This document shows, one piece after another, positions 60,040-64,000 of a stretch of DNA of 64,000 nucleotides. Source of the DNA: Enterobacter asburiae (GTDB lineage Bacteria; Pseudomonadota; Gammaproteobacteria; Enterobacterales; Enterobacteriaceae); the NCBI RefSeq assembly GCF_007035645.1, contig NZ_AP019632.1, forward strand, positions 1,364,001 to 1,428,000, read 5' to 3'. Every line of letters begins with the position of its first letter. Positions within the stretch are counted from its first letter, which is position 1. Below the pieces are notes generated by a model. That model had not been told where the DNA came from. It ran no database searches and was given only the letters and a program-made list of their open reading frames with translations. A program made the translations under genes and the position numbers.

Positions 60040-61800
60040 CTAACCGCGCAATTCGTTGGCGCGACGGAAGCGACCTTCGTAGTCAAAGAGCTTCTCGCGC
60101 ACCTGCCAGAACTGGCCTTTCTTACGGGCGACGACAAAATCCGGATGGCGTAATAACACCTGCTGGCGCACGATATCGGCGACGGTTATCCAGCGCAGGG
60201 GCACGCCCGGCGTGCGGGTATGCGGGCGGATAAACAGCTGTTCGAAGGCCATTCGCTGGGCAGGCGTCTGAACCCGGAAGCGCTCGCTGACGTCCGCCCC
60301 GTCTTCGTCGTAATAGGTGATTTTCAACCACTCGCCTTTTTCATCGGCGCCGGGCTGCAGTGCCATGCCGGAACAACGCAGCACCAGGGCATCTTTCAGC
60401 TTTAGCGCCGCTTTCAGCATGTCGTCCGGGTCAACCAGCACCGTGTCGCATTCCCGGCAGCGGCGGGCGGCAATGTCGTTTTCGGCGTTGCACTGCGGGC
60501 AGTTTTTGAACCGAAAGCGGAAATCGCACTGCTCGCGGTGCCCGACATCATCTTCAAACCAGCCCTGACAGCGGCGGCCAAAGTGTTCGATCAGCGTACC
60601 GTCGGCGGTGGTTTTTCCCCAGAAGGTGTTGGCAAAACCGCAGGCAGGGCAAAAGACCTGCACGGGCACGTTGTCGCTTTTTCCTTTTGGCGCGCCGACC
60701 TCAGGCGTATAGAGATCGTGCGGGTTACCGGCATAATCCAGAATCAGGCAGTCGGTTTTTCCCGGGGCCAGGCGCAGGCCGCGGCCAACAATTTGTTGAT
60801 ACAGACTGACCGATTCGGTCGGGCGCAAAATGGCGATCAGGTCGACGTGCGGGGCGTCAAAGCCGGTGGTCAATACCGACACGTTTACCAGATAGCGGAA
60901 CCGCTGGGCTTTAAAGGCGTCAATCAGGCCGTCGCGCTCCGGGCCGGGCGTTTCGCCGGTGATTAACGCCGCGTCGCCGGCGGGCAGTAACCCGGTGATC
61001 TCTCGCGCGTGCTCAACCGTAGCGGCAAAGATCATTACCCCTTTGCGCGTCGCGGCGAACTCCTCAATCTGGCTGATGATATGCGGCGTAATACGCTTCT
61101 GCTTTTTCAGCTCCTGGTTGAGATCCGCTTCGCTGAATAAGCCGTTGCTCTGCGCCTGCAAACGGCTGAAATCGTACTGCACCACCGGCATATCCAGCCG
61201 TTCAGGCGGCGTCAGGTAGCCATGTTTAATCATGTAGCGCAGCGGAAGTTCGTAAATGCAGTCGCTAAACAGGGCCTTCTCATCGCCGCGCACCATGCCG
61301 TGATAATGGTAGCGATAGATCCAGCCTTTCCCCAGGCGAAACGGGGTCGCCGTCAGGCCCAGCAGGCGCAGGTGAGGGTTCACCGCTTTCAGGTGAGCCA
61401 GGATTTGCTGATACTGGCTGTCGTCGTCATCGCTGATGCGGTGACACTCGTCAACAATCAGCAGCGAAAATTCGCTGCGAAACAGCTCCAGATTGCGCGC
61501 CACCGACTGCACGCTGCCGAAGACCACTTTGCCGTGGCTCTCTTTGCGCTTTAGCCCGGCGGCGAAAATATCGGCTTCCAGCCCAAGCGCACAATACTTG
61601 GCATGGTTTTGCGCGACGAGCTCTTTGACGTGTGCCAGCACCAGCACGCGACCACGGGCCAGACGCGCCAGTTCGGCGATGACCAGGCTTTTGCCTGCGC
61701 CGGTCGGGAGCACAATCGCCGCCGGCTCGCGATGTTTACGGAACCAGGCGAGGGTGGCGTCAACGGCTTCCTGCTGATAGGGACGAAGTGTAAAAGTCAT
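60040..61800 (-). CDS. radD: DNA repair helicase-like ATPase RadD (YejH)
   Basis: 586 residues, the E. coli length. SF2 ATPase that works with RecA in double-strand break repair. Walker A LPTGAGKS, Walker [15 protein letters not shown] (DECH), motif [15 protein letters not shown] and C-terminal zinc ribbon (CPACGF, CPQCN). Divergent from rsuA. Confidence 0.95.
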   Translation of the reverse strand: MTFTLRPYQQEAVDATLAWFRKHREPAAIVLPTGAGKSLVIAELARLARGRVLVLAHVKELVAQNHAKYCALGLEADIFAAGLKRKESHGKVVFGSVQSVARNLELFRSEFSLLIVDECHRISDDDDSQYQQILAHLKAVNPHLRLLGLTATPFRLGKGWIYRYHYHGMVRGDEKALFSDCIYELPLRYMIKHGYLTPPERLDMPVVQYDFSRLQAQSNGLFSEADLNQELKKQKRITPHIISQIEEFAATRKGVMIFAATVEHAREITGLLPAGDAALITGETPGPERDGLIDAFKAQRFRYLVNVSVLTTGFDAPHVDLIAILRPTESVSLYQQIVGRGLRLAPGKTDCLILDYAGNPHDLYTPEVGAPKGKSDNVPVQVFCPACGFANTFWGKTTADGTLIEHFGRRCQGWFEDDVGHREQCDFRFRFKNCPQCNAENDIAARRCRECDTVLVDPDDMLKAALKLKDALVLRCSGMALQPGADEKGEWLKITYYDEDGADVSERFRVQTPAQRMAFEQLFIRPHTRTPGVPLRWITVADIVRQQVLLRHPDFVVARKKGQFWQVREKLFDYEGRFRRANELRG

Positions 61801-61952
61801 GGGGTCTCGGTTTCGTTATTCCGCACATAGTATGCCACGAAACTTTTTCCCTTGAGTGACGCAACCAGACCATTATACTGAACCGTTCCAGACTGCTTCT
61901 TTTTTCGGACCTGTTGTCCGACTTCCAGCACCATTAAGGCTAAAAAGATTTC

Positions 61953-62660
61953 ATGCGACTTGATAAGTTTATCGCTCAGCAACTCGGCGTAAGCCGCGCT
62001 ATTGCCGGGCGCGAAATTCGCGCCAGCCGCGTTACCGTGGATGGCGACATTGTGAGAGACAGCGCGTTCAAACTGCAACCTGACCATCAGGTGGAGTATG
62101 ACGGCAATCCGCTGACCCAGCAGCACGGTCCGCGCTACTTCATGCTCAATAAGCCGGAAGGCTACGTCTGCTCAACGGACGATCCCGATCACCCGACGGT
62201 GCTCTATTTCCTCGACGAACCGGTGGCGCACAAGCTGCACGCCGCAGGCCGCCTCGACATCGACACCACGGGTCTGGTGCTGATGACCGACGACGGGCAG
62301 TGGTCGCATCGCATTACTTCCCCGCGTCACCACTGCGAGAAAACCTATCTGGTCACGCTGGAGTCGCCGGTGTCGGATGACACGGCAGAGCAATTCACGA
62401 AAGGCGTTCAGCTGCATAATGAAAAAGATCTGACCAAACCCGCCGTGCTTGAGGTGATCGCGCCGACGGAGGTCCGTCTGACCATCAGCGAAGGGCGCTA
62501 CCATCAGGTGAAACGTATGTTTGCCGCGGTGGGGAACCACGTTGTTGGCCTGCATCGTGAGCGGATTGGTGCGATCGAACTCGATCCCGACCTGGCGCCA
62601 GGCGAATATCGCCCGTTAACGGAAGAAGAGATCGCCAGCGTCGGTCTGCCTTCGCACTAA
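61953..62660 (+). CDS. rsuA: 16S rRNA pseudouridine(516) synthase RsuA
   Basis: 235 residues. N-terminal S4 domain ([20 protein letters not shown]) and pseudouridine synthase domain with catalytic Asp in [10 protein letters not shown] and the motif [16 protein letters not shown]. Sits upstream of bcr with a 15-base gap, so they may be cotranscribed. Confidence 0.96.
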   Translation: MRLDKFIAQQLGVSRAIAGREIRASRVTVDGDIVRDSAFKLQPDHQVEYDGNPLTQQHGPRYFMLNKPEGYVCSTDDPDHPTVLYFLDEPVAHKLHAAGRLDIDTTGLVLMTDDGQWSHRITSPRHHCEKTYLVTLESPVSDDTAEQFTKGVQLHNEKDLTKPAVLEVIAPTEVRLTISEGRYHQVKRMFAAVGNHVVGLHRERIGAIELDPDLAPGEYRPLTEEEIASVGLPSH

Positions 62661-62675
62661 TTTCAGGAGAGCTCT

Positions 62676-63872
62676 GTGACCACCAGGCCACACTCGTCGT
62701 TCAAAATCGTCTTCATTCTTGGCCTGCTGGCCATGCTGATGCCGCTGTCTATTGATATGTACCTGCCCGCGCTGCCGGTCATTTCCGCGCAGTTTGGCGT
62801 TCCGGCGGGCAGCGCGCAGATGACGCTCAGCACCTATATTCTCGGCTTTGCCCTCGGCCAGCTGTTTTATGGCCCGATGGCGGACAGCCTTGGACGCAAG
62901 CCCGTTATTCTGGGCGGGACGCTGGTCTTTGCAGCCGCAGCGGTTGCCTGTGCGCTGGCGCAGACCATCGATCATCTGATTATCATGCGCTTCTTCCACG
63001 GTCTGGCGGCGGCTGCGGCAAGCGTGGTGATTAACGCCCTGATGCGCGATATCTACCCGAAGGAAGAGTTCTCCCGCATGATGTCGTTCGTGATGCTGGT
63101 GACGACGATTGCGCCGCTGGTGGCCCCGATGGCCGGTGGCGCGGTGCTGGTGTGGTTTAGCTGGCATGTGATTTTCTGGATCCTGGCCCTGGCCGCGCTG
63201 CTGGCCTCGGCGATGATCTTCTTCTTTATTGATGAAACGCTTCCCGTCGAGCGCCGTCAGAAATTCCACATCCGAACCACAATAGGCAACTTTGCCTCGC
63301 TGTTTCGCCACAAGCGCGTGCTCAGCTATATGCTGGCAAGCGGGTTCAGCTTCGCCGGGATGTTCTCCTTCCTGAGCGCCGGGCCGTTTGTCTACATTGA
63401 GCTGAACCACGTTTCGCCGCAGCACTTCGGCTACTATTTCGCGCTTAACATCGTCTTCCTGTTCATCATGACCATCATCAACAGCCGTTTTGTCCGGCGG
63501 GTGGGGGCGCTGAACATGTTCCGCGCCGGTCTGTGGATCCAGTTTGTGATGGCTATCTGGCTGGTGGTGAGCGCGTTTCTGGGCGTGGGCTTCTGGGCGC
63601 TGGTGGTCGGCGTGGCGGCCTTTGTCGGCTGCGTGTCGATGGTGTCATCTAATGCGATGGCGGTGATCCTGGATGAGTTTCCGCATATGGCGGGTACCGC
63701 CTCTTCCCTGGCGGGGACGTTCCGCTTCGGTATTGGCGCTATCGTTGGGGCGTTGCTTTCAATGGCCACCTTTACGACAGCATGGCCCATGCTGTGGGCG
63801 ATGGCTTTTTGCGCAACCAGCTCGATACTCTTCTATCTTTACGCCAGTCGACCGCGAAAAGCGGCCCACTAA
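62676..63872 (+). CDS. bcr: Bicyclomycin/multidrug MFS exporter Bcr
   Basis: 398 residues with a GTG start preceded by AGGAGAG. Drug:H+ antiporter of the DHA1 family that exports bicyclomycin. Twelve membrane segments; motif [17 protein letters not shown] and the motif C region [16 protein letters not shown] are clear. Nearly identical in plan to E. coli Bcr. Confidence 0.95.
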   Translation: MTTRPHSSFKIVFILGLLAMLMPLSIDMYLPALPVISAQFGVPAGSAQMTLSTYILGFALGQLFYGPMADSLGRKPVILGGTLVFAAAAVACALAQTIDHLIIMRFFHGLAAAAASVVINALMRDIYPKEEFSRMMSFVMLVTTIAPLVAPMAGGAVLVWFSWHVIFWILALAALLASAMIFFFIDETLPVERRQKFHIRTTIGNFASLFRHKRVLSYMLASGFSFAGMFSFLSAGPFVYIELNHVSPQHFGYYFALNIVFLFIMTIINSRFVRRVGALNMFRAGLWIQFVMAIWLVVSAFLGVGFWALVVGVAAFVGCVSMVSSNAMAVILDEFPHMAGTASSLAGTFRFGIGAIVGALLSMATFTTAWPMLWAMAFCATSSILFYLYASRPRKAAH

Positions 63873-63881
63873 AATACAGAG

Positions 63882-63905
63882 AAGGCCCGACAGGGCCTTT
63901 TTTGT
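63882..63905 (+). terminator. Terminator of bcr
   Basis: AAGGCCC-GACA-GGGCCTT followed by T run, 10 bases after the bcr stop. Confidence 0.9.
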
Positions 63906-64000
63906 TGATGCATATCAACCAAACCCCCGTTCGTTTATTCCGTGTTTGTTTATTTTATGTAAAATCTATTTGTGTAAAAAGTCACATCATTGTATTCAAA

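Noticed and set aside
62616..63425. 269-codon open frame antisense to rsuA and bcr
   Set aside because: Low-complexity Arg/Gln/His-rich translation typical of antisense frames in GC-rich genes.

Overview
The window comes from an enterobacterial chromosome, most likely Enterobacter (E. cloacae complex) or a close relative. Both flanks are recognisable, gene by gene, as E. coli-like core genes (rcsD-micF-ompC-apbE-ada-alkB-yojI-mqo-eco on the left; proL-yejM-yejL-yejK-rplY-yejH-rsuA-bcr on the right). mgtE- and SulP-type transporters between yojI and mqo depart from the E. coli layout, and nothing resembling narP-ccm-nap lies between eco and proL. The genus is inferred from gene content and sequence resemblance; no database search was run.

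Layout. 1-15969: chromosome, holding a truncated rcsD, the micF antisense RNA, the OmpR-regulated porin gene ompC, apbE, the ada-alkB alkylation-repair operon, ABC exporter yojI, mgtE, a SulP transporter, mqo, ecotin, a small membrane protein and an MFS transporter, with REP-like and other palindromic intergenic repeats. 16000-56326: a complete-looking temperate siphophage of about 40.3 kb inserted in the tRNA-Pro(GGG) gene, bounded by a perfect 54-bp direct repeat. 56279-64000: the intact tRNA gene and the second chromosomal flank.

Prophage modules, left to right: integrase and excisionase; a leftward early operon of small, tightly overlapping genes (ASCH-domain, Zn-ribbon, ParB-like); a structured, partly tRNA-like non-coding stretch; a rightward small membrane protein in a sieB-like position; a CI/Cro switch with matching operator pairs on both sides; a CII-like regulator; a replication protein whose own gene carries six iterons with a 23-24 bp period (the probable origin); PerC-like, MT-A70 methylase, LexA-HTH, RusA, DUF968 and Q-type genes; an AT-rich TIR-domain gene on the opposite strand; holins, endolysin and spanins; two glycosyltransferases around a homing-type HNH gene; HNH, a probable cos site, TerS and TerL; HK97-type head genes; a tail operon with a programmed -1 frameshift (GGGAAAG); tape measure, tail tip and a tailspike with an SGNH esterase domain; an OafA-type O-acyltransferase; a secreted SGNH hydrolase; and an SOS-boxed operon ending in a UmuD'-like protein.

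How it fits together. CI would hold the left and right early promoters silent; SOS induction would cleave CI and also release the LexA-boxed operon at the right end. Several genes look like lysogen-benefit cargo: the TIR protein (candidate anti-phage effector), the SieB-position membrane protein, and the acyltransferase with its SGNH hydrolase (candidate surface O-acetylation that would alter the receptor seen by the phage's own esterase tailspike). These roles are inferred from domains and position.
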